Shown here: positions 19,696 through 28,232 of the stretch, piece by piece
Layout: the number at the start of each line of letters is the position of its first letter
How positions within the stretch are numbered: position 1 is the first letter of the stretch
From: Glutamicibacter creatinolyticus
GTDB lineage: Bacteria > Actinomycetota > Actinomycetes > Actinomycetales > Micrococcaceae
Direction of reading: 5' to 3'
Length of the DNA stretch: 64,000 nt
Assembly: GCF_006094275.1 (NCBI RefSeq)
Contig: NZ_CP034412.1
Span: forward strand, 2,108,001-2,172,000
Notes under the pieces: model-generated
The model's database searches: none
Seen by the model: only the letters and a program-made list of their open reading frames with translations
Told to the model about the DNA's origin: nothing
Program-made: the position numbers and the translations under genes

Positions 19696-22440
19696 CTAGC
19701 GGTTCTCCCCGGTGATCTCGAACAGGCCGTGGGCGCCGCGCTCACCGTCGGACATGTAGTGGGTGACAAACGGGTAGTGCCCGGCCTCCGGGAAGATCAG
19801 CTCGACGAAGCCGCCCTGGGCCGGGGCCAGGGCCAGCGCCTGGCTTCCGCCCTGCGGGTCCTGCCGGTGATCCAGCCGGTAGCCGCCTTCGAACCAGACG
19901 GTGTCGAACTGACCGCCGATGACATGGAAGGAGGAGGGACGGTTGGGTCCGGCATCCAGCAACCAGATCCGCACCCGTTCCCCGGCCCGGGCCTTGAGCG
20001 GCTGGTGCAGGTACTGGTTGGCGTAGCCGTTGAAGGCCACGATGTCCGGGGTGCCGGCCAGCAGCTTGTCCATGTCCACTTCCCCGCCCTGCGCGCCCAG
20101 GTAGAAGTCCGACTGGGTGAGCACAAAGCTCTTGTCCACCTGCGGCAGGTCATCGGGTTCGATGATCACCGTGCCAAACATGCCGTTGGCGATGTGGGCG
20201 CTCATTGGCGCGGTGCCGCAGTGGTACATCCAGATTCCCGCCTTGGTGGCGGTAAACCGGTAGGTCAGGCTCTGGCCGGGCGCGATGGTGCGCATCGGCT
20301 CATCCGGGGCCAGGGCACCGGCATGGAAGTCGATGGAATGGCCCATGCTGCCGTCGTTGTACAGGGTGATTTCAAACTTGTCCCCCACCCTGCCGTGCAG
20401 CACCGGGCCGGGCGCGGTGCCGTTGAAGGTCCACAGTTTTTGGGTGACCCCGGGGGCGACGGCGGCCTGCAGCTCACTGACGGTGAACCGGTGTCGGTGG
20501 GTGACCGGTTCGCCGGCGTCCTTCGCCAGCGGCTCCAGTGCGGCCTCGCGCGCGGTGAACCCGTCCTGCGGGGCGGCGTTGAAGTCCAGCTCGCTGGCCG
20601 CGTCGGGTGCTGCCGGGCCCTGGTCCTGAGGTTCGCGGCCCATCATGTGGTGGGAGCCGTCCTGGGCGGGCGCCTCGCCCTCGCCCGGGTCCTGCTGCTG
20701 CCCGGGACCGGCGGAGAACTGCCCGGTCGCCACAATCTCCAGGACCATTCCCATCTGCTTGTGCCCGACAATTGAGCACCAGCCGTCCACCGAAGCGCCA
20801 ACGACCCCGGCATCGACTTCCGCGCTTTGGCCCGGGGCCAGCCGCCCGCTGTCCTGCCCGGTGCCCAGCACCAGGTCGTGGGTCTGCTCGGCGTCGGTGT
20901 TCGTCAGCTCAATGATCAGGTGGGTGCCGGCCTGCACGTCGATGCGAGCCGGGAAGAAGCGCATGTCCTGGGCGGTGACCTGAACACGCTGCACCGGGGC
21001 GTCCACTTCCGCCGGGGACTGCTGCTGCCCGGCGGACGGGGCCGGTTCGCGCAGCCCGGCCGCGGCCGGATCCAGGGCCACCCCCAGGGCGATGGCCACC
21101 ACCACGGCCATGAACCCGGCCACCGCCTGGCCGGCGCGTTGCCCGGCCGGGCGTTCGCCTTCCGGGGCCCGCGGCCCGCGCGGACGCCCGGCGGCCGGCA
21201 GCGTCTTGGCCTGCTGCACCTGGGCCTTCACCTTCCGGTGGGTGCGCAGCGCGGCAAACAGCAGGGGCAGGAAGCTGGCCATGGCCACCAGGTAGAGCAC
21301 CGAACAAACCACACGCACCAGGGAGGAAACCGGCAGGGCGCACACCAGCAGGGCGGTGTTGGCCATCGACACCCGCCACGCCGCTCCCCGGTCAAACACC
21401 GTCGCGGTTTCCCGCACCGGCCGCGGCCCGCCGCCCAACGCCACCGGAATCAGGTAGGACAACGCCCCGAGCAGGACCTGGGCGGCAAAACCGGCCACCA
21501 GGTAGGGCGCCAGGGTGTCAAAGGCGCGCCCCATGGCCCGCCAGTCCGAGGTGGTCACGAGCCCCACCAGCATCCACACCAGCATGCCCACCCACCAGCA
21601 GACTGCGGCGAGCACCGAGAGCGTGGCGAAACTGCGCGGCGGCTTGTTGCGGGCCGCGTAGATGAACGGGGAAGCCAGCAGGCCCAGCCCCACCAGGTAT
21701 CCGGCCACCCCGGCGGCGGCCACCGGAAGCACACCGAACCCGGCCCCGGCCGCCGCGATCAGCACCGCCGCCAGCAGCACCGGCAGGCTGTGCCGCAGCC
21801 GGGCGGCGGCCTGCGGGGCGATGCGGGTGCGCAGCATGGTGGGCCACAAGGTGATCAGGGTGCCGGCCACGGTCAGCCCGACCCAGCCGAGCAGGTTCAC
21901 CAGCGCGTGCGCCAGGGTCAGCCGCTCATGCAGCGGGGAGGGCAGGCCGGTGGAGATCCAGGTGCCCAGCGCGGCGCCGATCGGCAAAAGCGCCGCGGCG
22001 GCCACATAGTAGCGCACACTGGCCCCATAGGGTGAGGGCAGCGCGCCGCGCAGCCGCCGGTACAGCCACACCCCGTGCCACAGTGCGGCCGCGGCGACCA
22101 GGCCCGCCCCACAGGCAGTGACCGGCCACCAGGCGCCAAGCACGCCGGTCATCACCACCACGGCCCCGGCGTTCAGCAGCAGCAGGCGCCGGGACTGCTG
22201 CCGCCGGGAGGCCTGGGTGACCGGCAGCTTGAGCAGGGCGGTGGCAAAATACTGGGACCAGACCAGGATGGCGTGGGACAGGGCGCCGAGCAGCAGCAGG
22301 TGAATCATTAGCCAGCGTGGGGCCGGCAGCTGGCGGTGGATCAGCGTGCTGAGCACCAGCAGGATCAGCCAGATCGCGGTGGGAAGATCCCGCAACGGCC
22401 AGAAACCCCGCCCCGGAACCTTGGCCGATGCCTCACTCAT
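19696..22440 (-). CDS. Membrane-fused copper nitrite reductase (NirK-type) with extra cupredoxin
   Basis: 914 residues from ATG 22440, with AAGGGA upstream. Residues 1 to about 410 hold roughly a dozen membrane helices. After a polar linker and one more helix (about 440-465), a cupredoxin domain spans about 490-590 with a blue-copper ligand set His521, Cys555, His560, Met563/565. A His/Met-rich linker leads to a two-domain NirK (about 645-914). Type 1 copper ligands are His701, Cys741, His749 and Met754. Type 2 ligands are His706, His740 and His894. The catalytic pair is Asp704 and His839. All residues needed to reduce nitrite to NO are therefore present. The extra cupredoxin could pass electrons internally; that is inference. 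The start overlaps the upstream gene by 8 bases. Confidence 0.88.
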   Translation of the reverse strand: MSEASAKVPGRGFWPLRDLPTAIWLILLVLSTLIHRQLPAPRWLMIHLLLLGALSHAILVWSQYFATALLKLPVTQASRRQQSRRLLLLNAGAVVVMTGVLGAWWPVTACGAGLVAAAALWHGVWLYRRLRGALPSPYGASVRYYVAAAALLPIGAALGTWISTGLPSPLHERLTLAHALVNLLGWVGLTVAGTLITLWPTMLRTRIAPQAAARLRHSLPVLLAAVLIAAAGAGFGVLPVAAAGVAGYLVGLGLLASPFIYAARNKPPRSFATLSVLAAVCWWVGMLVWMLVGLVTTSDWRAMGRAFDTLAPYLVAGFAAQVLLGALSYLIPVALGGGPRPVRETATVFDRGAAWRVSMANTALLVCALPVSSLVRVVCSVLYLVAMASFLPLLFAALRTHRKVKAQVQQAKTLPAAGRPRGPRAPEGERPAGQRAGQAVAGFMAVVVAIALGVALDPAAAGLREPAPSAGQQQSPAEVDAPVQRVQVTAQDMRFFPARIDVQAGTHLIIELTNTDAEQTHDLVLGTGQDSGRLAPGQSAEVDAGVVGASVDGWCSIVGHKQMGMVLEIVATGQFSAGPGQQQDPGEGEAPAQDGSHHMMGREPQDQGPAAPDAASELDFNAAPQDGFTAREAALEPLAKDAGEPVTHRHRFTVSELQAAVAPGVTQKLWTFNGTAPGPVLHGRVGDKFEITLYNDGSMGHSIDFHAGALAPDEPMRTIAPGQSLTYRFTATKAGIWMYHCGTAPMSAHIANGMFGTVIIEPDDLPQVDKSFVLTQSDFYLGAQGGEVDMDKLLAGTPDIVAFNGYANQYLHQPLKARAGERVRIWLLDAGPNRPSSFHVIGGQFDTVWFEGGYRLDHRQDPQGGSQALALAPAQGGFVELIFPEAGHYPFVTHYMSDGERGAHGLFEITGENR

Positions 22441-23704
22441 CACGTTTCCCTTCATGTTCTTCTCGGTTCCCGGCCCCGGCCCGGCCGGTCGAAGGGGCCG
22501 GAGCCATCCCGGGACGCAAGCCAATGGAATGCCCAGGCCTACCGCTAGGCACCGGCACGCTGCGTTTGGGCGTGTGCGCGGCGCCGCTACCCGGCGGCCA
22601 TGGCAGGGCACGCTCCCCCAGCAGCGCACTGGCCAGCGCCACCAGAACGAACAGCACCACCGCCACCACGTTCAACACCCCGCCAGCCTGCCACAGCAGC
22701 TCGTACCCCAGGCCGTCACCCAGCCACAGGCGCAGCACCAGTCCGGCGTGCAGCAGCACCGCGGGGACCCACATCAGTGCCCGATACGGCAGCTTGATGG
22801 CCAGTACCGCCGGCAGGATCGTGGGGGCGTGGGCCATGATCATGGACATCACGAAGCCCAGGAACACTCCGTGCACCACCGTGTCGTACGCCGCAACACT
22901 CACCGGGTACCCGAAACACCAGGTCACCGCGGCAACCAGCAACCAGAAGTATCCCGCCAGCAGGCACGCGGCCATGAAGCGCGGTGCCCCCTGGGCGTGT
23001 ATGGTGCGCCGGGCAACGTCCTGGCGCATGAGCCACAGCACCAGCAACGCCAGCGCCGCCCCGAACAGGACGGTGCCGGCCCAGACCCACAAGACGGAGG
23101 CCGCCGCGCAGCCCACCACGGCGCAGCACAACACCAGGGCCACCATCTCTGAGCGTGGGCCCAGATGCAGCCGGGCCAGTTCCACGCGCTCGCCGGCGAT
23201 GGTGATCACCAGAAAGCTGCACAGCCAGGGCAGGATCAGGGAGGTTTGCACGCCCGCCAGCCACAGCAGCGTCGCGGCCACCCCGGCCCCCGCCCCGAGC
23301 ATTTGGATCAGCACCGCCACCGCCCGTTGGCGTCGCCACAGCGGAACGTAGAGCGCCACGGTGGCCACCATGCCGGCCAGCAGCAGCGTGCCGGCAAGGA
23401 TCCGGGGCAGGGAAACCAGCAGGCCCAGCCCGCCCAGGGCGAGCAGCAAGGGGGCCAGGTAGCCCCAGGCCCTGCCCAGTGCCACGGCCCGCTCCAGGGC
23501 AATGAGGGCGCCGACGAATCCAAAGACCAAGACCATTCCGTGGGCCTGGCCCCAACTGGCGACGGGCAGCGGCGCATGCACATCCAGCAGGATCAACCCC
23601 GCATCCAATCCGGCCAGCAGGCACAGGCCCGCAGGGATCATCAGCAGCAGACGCCAGCGCCCGCTGCGGCGGATCGGGCCGGGCTTGCGCAACGGGTGGC
23701 TCAT
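22433..23704 (-). CDS. NnrS-like polytopic membrane protein
   Basis: 423 residues with about 12 hydrophobic helices and a polar C-terminal tail of about 55 residues. Histidines inside helices (GQAHGMVLVFGFVGALIAL; VVHGVFLGFVMSMIMAHAP) recall NnrS, a haem- and copper-containing membrane protein linked to nitric oxide tolerance in denitrifiers. Similarity is by pattern only. It is translationally coupled on both sides: its ATG overlaps the regulator stop (ATGA, 23701-23704) and its stop overlaps the nitrite reductase start. The context supports a role in NO handling or in maturing the reductase. Confidence 0.6.
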   Translation of the reverse strand: MSHPLRKPGPIRRSGRWRLLLMIPAGLCLLAGLDAGLILLDVHAPLPVASWGQAHGMVLVFGFVGALIALERAVALGRAWGYLAPLLLALGGLGLLVSLPRILAGTLLLAGMVATVALYVPLWRRQRAVAVLIQMLGAGAGVAATLLWLAGVQTSLILPWLCSFLVITIAGERVELARLHLGPRSEMVALVLCCAVVGCAAASVLWVWAGTVLFGAALALLVLWLMRQDVARRTIHAQGAPRFMAACLLAGYFWLLVAAVTWCFGYPVSVAAYDTVVHGVFLGFVMSMIMAHAPTILPAVLAIKLPYRALMWVPAVLLHAGLVLRLWLGDGLGYELLWQAGGVLNVVAVVLFVLVALASALLGERALPWPPGSGAAHTPKRSVPVPSGRPGHSIGLRPGMAPAPSTGRAGAGNREEHEGKRDE

Positions 23705-24405
23705 GAGTCACGGTCCTGCGCATCATCCAGGCGCAGCAGGCAGTACCCCGGGCCGGCAAACGGCGTGATCGCGGTGCTCTCGGCCGGGTGGGGGTCAGCC
23801 TCCTGGCCCAGCACCCCGCGCACGATGCCCAGGTGCACGTTGCACACCACCTCGGGGTGTTCGCGGGCGGCGCCCAGCAACGGGCAGGCCTGCAGCCTGA
23901 TCTGTCCGTCCGCCGCCTGGCTGGGGTCAAATCCCATGCGCCGCAGGACGGGCAGGACCCGCTGGGCCGCGCTGGCCTGAGGGTTCTCCAGGTCCTGGGT
24001 CGAGTCTGCGTGTTGTTCCCGGGCCAGTTCCCGGCCCCAGCTGGTGCCGGCCTCCAGGCCGGCGCTGACCGGGTCGGCGCTGCTGGCAGCGATCTGCCGG
24101 GCCAGCACCCTGGCCAGGGTGGCATAGGGGCTCTCGGGAGTCGGGGCGGGGGACCAGATCCAGGGCGGACGGCCGCGGCCGGTGACGGCGGCGGGTGTGC
24201 GCCGCACGTAGCCATCGCGCAACAGCGCCTCCAGCTGGGCGCGCACCGTGTTTTCATGCATACCGGCAGCTTGGGCCAGCTGCGGGATGCTCAGTGCCTC
24301 GTTTGCCTCCTGGAGCAGGTGCAGGATGAGTTCGCGGGAGGGGGAATGCATTCGGCCGGCGCCGCTGCGCCGGTTTTCCCGCGGACTGCGTGGCCGAGTC
24401 GTCAA
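23701..24405 (-). CDS. Winged-helix regulator with SufR-like C-terminal cysteines
   Basis: 234 residues if started at TTG 24405, which has GAGGGG 6 bases upstream. A GTG at 24456 and an internal ATG at 24351 are alternatives. Residues about 20-75 form a winged helix (ELILHLLQEANEALSIPQLAQAAGMHENTV is the region, split here by function into helix 1 and the recognition helix). The C-terminal half has Cys174, Cys188 and Cys222 in a setting (ACPLLGAAREHPEVVCNVH) that recalls SufR-type regulators, which hold an Fe-S cluster. Such a cluster would suit NO sensing next to a nitrite reductase. It is the first gene of the operon and may control itself and the divergent DUF2249 gene. The sensing role is inferred. 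Confidence 0.7.
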   Translation of the reverse strand: MTTRPRSPRENRRSGAGRMHSPSRELILHLLQEANEALSIPQLAQAAGMHENTVRAQLEALLRDGYVRRTPAAVTGRGRPPWIWSPAPTPESPYATLARVLARQIAASSADPVSAGLEAGTSWGRELAREQHADSTQDLENPQASAAQRVLPVLRRMGFDPSQAADGQIRLQACPLLGAAREHPEVVCNVHLGIVRGVLGQEADPHPAESTAITPFAGPGYCLLRLDDAQDRDS

Positions 24406-24477
24406 TGCTTTCCCCTCACCGTGCCGGTCTCCGTTGCCGAAACCGCTATTTTCCACTGAGTTAATTGTAATAAAATA

Positions 24478-24509
24478 GTGGCGGGCATGCCATGTGGCAT
24501 CCCCGCCAC
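24478..24509. promoter_or_regulatory. 32-bp near-perfect palindrome, candidate operator of the nitrite reductase locus
   Basis: The sequence reads GTGGCGGG, c, ATGCCA, tg, TGGCAT, c, CCCGCCAC. The outer 8-base arms and inner 6-base arms are exact complements, with a single C:C mismatch on each flank. It lies between the divergent regulator and DUF2249 genes and follows a TAAAAT at 24471-24476, so a transcript toward the DUF2249 gene would begin inside it. That placement fits a repressor operator. A 5'-UTR hairpin is the alternative. Confidence 0.7.
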
Positions 24510-24537
24510 CTGGCGGATCAGAGTGAAGGAGTCGGTG

Positions 24538-24852
24538 ATGGCCGAGAACATTGAAATCTCAGCAACCCGGGAAGAGGCGCTGAAGCAGACGGCGGCAGGC
24601 ACCTGCGCCTGCGGTGGGCATGACGAGCAGCTGCCGGTCCTGGATGTGCAGACGATTCCGCATGCGGTGCGCCACGCGGCAATTTTTGGCGCCCTGGGTT
24701 CACTGCGCAGCGGGTCGGGGCTGGTGCTCAGCGCAACACACAACCCGTTGCCGCTGCTCAGGCAGCTAGATGAGCGCCATCCGGGCGAATTCGAGGTCAG
24801 CTACCTGCAGCAGGGCCCGGAGGTTTTCAAGCTCAAGCTGGTGCGCAACTAG
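24538..24852 (+). CDS. DUF2249 domain protein with N-terminal CxCGGH motif
   Basis: 104 residues. ATG 24538 is preceded by AAGGAG at a 6-base spacing. An N-terminal motif Cys23-Ala-Cys25-Gly-Gly-His28 could bind a metal. The DUF2249 domain follows (LPVLDVQTIPHAVRHAAIF ... LVLSATHNPLPLLRQLDE). DUF2249 proteins are often encoded beside nitrite/nitric oxide metabolism and haem-protein genes. The gene is transcribed away from the regulator-NnrS-NirK operon and shares its palindromic control region, which points to a shared role in NO or nitrite stress. The biochemical function is not known. Confidence 0.82.
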   Translation: MAENIEISATREEALKQTAAGTCACGGHDEQLPVLDVQTIPHAVRHAAIFGALGSLRSGSGLVLSATHNPLPLLRQLDERHPGEFEVSYLQQGPEVFKLKLVRN

Positions 24853-24883
24853 CGCCCCCGGGGCGGTCCCGCCAGCGGCTACG

Positions 24884-26020
24884 TCAGCTGACCTTGGCCG
24901 GGTCCCAGGCCGTGGAGCGGGCCGAGTCGATGGTGGCCTGGCCCAGCACCCGGCTGTCCTGGTAGATGACCATGGTCTGGCCCGGGGCCACCCCGCGCAT
25001 CGGCTCCACCAGCCGGGTCACCAGCTGGCACACCCCGTCGGCCTGCTGCTCGACGTGGGCCACCGCCGCCACCGGATCCCCGTGGGCGCGCACCTGGACC
25101 ATGCAGTCGAACTCGGTGCCGAGCCCAACCTCGCTGATGGGCCGCCCCGCCCAGGAGACGCGGATGCCGCGCAGCTCATCCACGGCCAGCAGCGCCTCGG
25201 GGCCAACGATCACCTTGTTGTCCTTGGGCCGGATTTCCAACACGAAACGGGGCTTGCCGTCCGCTGCCGGGCGGCCCAGGCGCAACCCCTTGCGCTGTCC
25301 CACGGTGAAGGCCTGGGCGCCGGTGTGCTCGCCCAGTTCGTTGCCGTCCTGGTCCACGATCTTCCCCGGCGTCATTTCGATCCGTTCGGCCAGCCAGCCG
25401 CGGGTGTCCCCGTCCGGGATGAAGCAGATGTCATGGCTGTCGGGCTTGTTCGCCACGGTCAGCCCGCGCTCGGCGGCCTCGGCCCGCACCTGCGCCTTGG
25501 ACGGGGTCTCCGCCAGCGGGAACATGCAGTGCTCCAGCTGCTGGTGGGTCAGCACGCCCAGCACATAGGACTGGTCCTTGGCCCAGTCCGCCGCGCGGTG
25601 CAGTTCCGGGTTGCCGGCCTCATCGCGGATGACCTTGGCATAGTGCCCGGTGCACACCGCGTCGAAGCCCAGCGCCAGCGCCTTTTCCAGCAGTGCGGCG
25701 AACTTGATCTTCTCATTGCAGCGCATGCACGGGTTCGGGGTACGTCCGGCCTCGTATTCGCTGATGAAGTCATCGACCACGTCCTCGGCGAAGCGGTCCG
25801 AGAAGTCCCAGACGTAGAACGGGATGCCCAACTTGTCGCAGGCGCGCCAGGCGTCCGAGGAGTCCTCGATGGTGCAGCAGCCGCGCGAGCCGGTGCGCAG
25901 GGTGCCCGGCATCCGGGACAGGGCCAGGTGCACCCCGACCACGTCGTGCCCGGCCTCGACGGCTCGGGCGGCGGCCACCGCCGAGTCAACGCCGCCGGAC
26001 ATCGCTGCTAAGACCTTCAT
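24884..26020 (-). CDS. mnmA: tRNA-specific 2-thiouridylase MnmA
   Basis: 378 residues. The ATP-pyrophosphatase P-loop [14 protein letters not shown] is at the N-terminus. The catalytic cysteines lie in [14 protein letters not shown] (about 103-116) and [11 protein letters not shown] (about 200). It makes the 2-thio group of wobble uridine in tRNA-Lys, -Glu and -Gln using sulfur from a cysteine desulfurase. The start overlaps the stop of the upstream desulfurase gene by 4 bases (26017-26020), a coupling that fits their shared pathway. Confidence 0.97.
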   Translation of the reverse strand: MKVLAAMSGGVDSAVAAARAVEAGHDVVGVHLALSRMPGTLRTGSRGCCTIEDSSDAWRACDKLGIPFYVWDFSDRFAEDVVDDFISEYEAGRTPNPCMRCNEKIKFAALLEKALALGFDAVCTGHYAKVIRDEAGNPELHRAADWAKDQSYVLGVLTHQQLEHCMFPLAETPSKAQVRAEAAERGLTVANKPDSHDICFIPDGDTRGWLAERIEMTPGKIVDQDGNELGEHTGAQAFTVGQRKGLRLGRPAADGKPRFVLEIRPKDNKVIVGPEALLAVDELRGIRVSWAGRPISEVGLGTEFDCMVQVRAHGDPVAAVAHVEQQADGVCQLVTRLVEPMRGVAPGQTMVIYQDSRVLGQATIDSARSTAWDPAKVS

Positions 26021-27252
26021 CGTGTAAATCCTGTTCCCGCAGTATGGATACTGCTCTCGTCGGCCGCCATTCCGGCCTTCTTCGCCCGGGCGTAGGCCTC
26101 GGGCAGTGCTTCCAATAGTCTGTCAACGTCGGCCCGGGTGGTGCTATGCCCAAATGTGAAGCGTTGCACACTGCGGGCGCTGCGCGCATCGCGGCCCATG
26201 GCCAGCAGCACGTGGGAGGGCTGGGGCACCCCGGCGGTGCAGGCCGAGCCGGTGGAGGAGCAGATGCCCAGCATGTCCAGCACGAACAGCAGCGAGTCCC
26301 CCTCGCAGCCGGGGAAGGTGTAGTGCAGGTTTCCCGGCAGCCGGGCCTGGGTGTGCCCGGCATCGGCCGGGCCGTTCAGCTGGGCCTCGGGGATGCTGCG
26401 CGAAATCTCGGCGACCGCGTAGTCGCGCAGGCCGGCCAGCCGCTCGTATTCGGCCTCGCGCTGCGCGGCCGCTTCCTGGGCGGCGGCGGCGAACCCGGCG
26501 GCCAGGGCAGCGTTCAGGGTGCCCGAGCGCAGCTTGCGTTCGTGTCCCCCACCATGCTGCACCGGGGTGAGCACCACGTCGCGGCGCACCAGCAGCGCGC
26601 CAATGCCCACCGGCCCGCCGATCTTGTGGGCGCTGATGGCCATGGTGGCCACCTGGCTGGCGGCGAAGTCGGTGGCCACGGCCGTGAAGGCCTGGACCGC
26701 GTCGGTGTGTACCGGGATCTGGTAGCCGGCGGCGTGCCGCGCCAGTTCGCTCACCGGCTGCACGGCCCCGACCTCGTTGTTCGCCCACATCAGGGTCGCC
26801 AGGGCGATCCGTTCGTGGTGCTCATCCAGCAGGGCGGTGGCGGCGGGCAAATCCAGCACGCCGTCCCGGTCCACCGGCATCCACACCAGCTCGGCGCCCT
26901 CGTGTGCGGCCAGCCACTCAGCGGTATCCAGCACCGCGTGGTGTTCAATGCCCGAGAGCAGGATCTTGGTGGCCTGCGGGTTGGCGGCCACCCGGTTCCA
27001 GTACAGCCCCTTCAGGGCCAGGTTGTCCGACTCGGTGCCTCCGGAGGTGAAGATCACCTCGGAAGGGTGGGCGCCGGCTGCCCGGGCGATCTGCTGGCGG
27101 GCCTCATCCACCACCCGGTTCGCGGCGCGCCCGGCCCCGTGCAGGGAGGAAGGGTTGCCGGTGCGCGCGAACTGGGCGGTGACCGCCTGCAGGGCGGCAC
27201 CGCTCAGCTGCGTCGTCGCGGCGTGATCCAGGTATACGGCCGAAGTGTTCAT
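26017..27252 (-). CDS. Cysteine desulfurase (IscS/NifS family)
   Basis: 411 residues. The PLP lysine is in [17 protein letters not shown], and the nucleotide-fold start is [15 protein letters not shown]. The active-site cysteine loop is [18 protein letters not shown] (about 325-345), the longer IscS-like type. It releases sulfur from cysteine as a persulfide and, being coupled to mnmA, probably feeds tRNA thiolation and possibly Fe-S assembly. The upstream unknown gene ends 27 bases before the start, so a three-gene transcript is likely. Confidence 0.95.
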   Translation of the reverse strand: MNTSAVYLDHAATTQLSGAALQAVTAQFARTGNPSSLHGAGRAANRVVDEARQQIARAAGAHPSEVIFTSGGTESDNLALKGLYWNRVAANPQATKILLSGIEHHAVLDTAEWLAAHEGAELVWMPVDRDGVLDLPAATALLDEHHERIALATLMWANNEVGAVQPVSELARHAAGYQIPVHTDAVQAFTAVATDFAASQVATMAISAHKIGGPVGIGALLVRRDVVLTPVQHGGGHERKLRSGTLNAALAAGFAAAAQEAAAQREAEYERLAGLRDYAVAEISRSIPEAQLNGPADAGHTQARLPGNLHYTFPGCEGDSLLFVLDMLGICSSTGSACTAGVPQPSHVLLAMGRDARSARSVQRFTFGHSTTRADVDRLLEALPEAYARAKKAGMAADESSIHTAGTGFTR

Positions 27253-27279
27253 CCCTTCAATGGTACGAGTTCGCCGCCC

Positions 27280-28098
27280 CTAGGCTGAATGGCCGATTCG
27301 TGTGAGTTCTCCTACCTCCAGCGCCTCCAGCGCGTCGCTGCCCAGCACCGCATCGATCAGTGCCCGGCTGCCGCCGAGGATGGTGGAGTCATCGTAGGGT
27401 TCGGTGGACAGCATCCAGGAATGGTCGTGGGGGAAGGCCAGGGAGGGACGCTGGCGCTGCTCTCCGGCGGTGGTGCTCGCCCACAGCGGGTTGGCCAGCT
27501 GCTCCCGGTTGAGGGCGAAGAGCAGGTAGTTGCGGTAGCCGCCGCCCAAATCCAGGCGGGGCGCGGTGCGGACCGCTGCGGGCAGTCCCGGGCGCTGGGC
27601 CTCGGCGAGCGCCCGCGCATGGGCCTGGCGGTTGTGTTCCGCGTCGGCGTCGGGGTCCGGCTCGAAGTCGATCTGGATGCGTTCGCCTCCCTCGATGAAG
27701 GCGTACCCTCCCCACAGCCCGGCCACATAGGGGGCTGCGGCGGGTCCTGGTTCAGTGTGCCGGGACAACAGCTCCACCAGGGCGCCCCACTGATCGATGG
27801 GCAGTTCGTAGGCCGGTACGTCCCCGTCCACCCAGGCGTCCTCCTGCTGCGGGTCGCCGTGCTCGTCCAGCCCGGAGACGTCCTCGAACAGGTCGGCGCC
27901 CTGCAACCGGTGCCCACGCAGGGCCGCGATGCTGCCCCAGCTGACCGGGGCCCCGTCCTCGTCCATGGCCGGGTGCAGGATTCGGGCGTAGGCGGCATAG
28001 CCTGCGGGGACCTGGGCGGCGATGGTCCCGGGGGCGGCGCTGTCGATGGCCTGGCGGATCCAGGTCCCGGTCTGGGCGGGAAGATGTGGCATGTCCAT
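27280..28098 (-). CDS. Conserved hypothetical protein upstream of desulfurase
   Basis: 272 residues, acidic, with no signal peptide or membrane helix. It is rich in Trp, Tyr and Asp and has a conserved-looking core (YELPIDQWGALVELLSRHT; GLWGGYAFIEGGERIQIDF; NYLLFALNREQLANPLW; LAFPHDHSWMLSTEPYDDS). I recall similar proteins in Arthrobacter genomes annotated only as hypothetical and can give no function. It is probably co-transcribed with the cysteine desulfurase and mnmA. Divergent from the folP-like gene. Confidence 0.65.
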   Translation of the reverse strand: MDMPHLPAQTGTWIRQAIDSAAPGTIAAQVPAGYAAYARILHPAMDEDGAPVSWGSIAALRGHRLQGADLFEDVSGLDEHGDPQQEDAWVDGDVPAYELPIDQWGALVELLSRHTEPGPAAAPYVAGLWGGYAFIEGGERIQIDFEPDPDADAEHNRQAHARALAEAQRPGLPAAVRTAPRLDLGGGYRNYLLFALNREQLANPLWASTTAGEQRQRPSLAFPHDHSWMLSTEPYDDSTILGGSRALIDAVLGSDALEALEVGELTRIGHSA

Positions 28099-28232
28099 GT
28101 CACCAGCCTACTGTTTGCGCGGCGACGGCTGTGGGGCCGCCGGCTCGGGGCACCGGTTCCGGCTGGGGGTTCAGTGGTATGTATTAAGTGAGAGTTGTCC
28201 CCGAAAAATCTGCAGTAAGGGTTTAGATAGCG

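Noticed and set aside
22716-24257. 513-codon frame overlapping the regulator and NnrS-like genes on the same strand
   Set aside because: Out-of-frame Pro/Arg/Ala-rich product; the two overlapping genes with coupled start and stop explain the region better.
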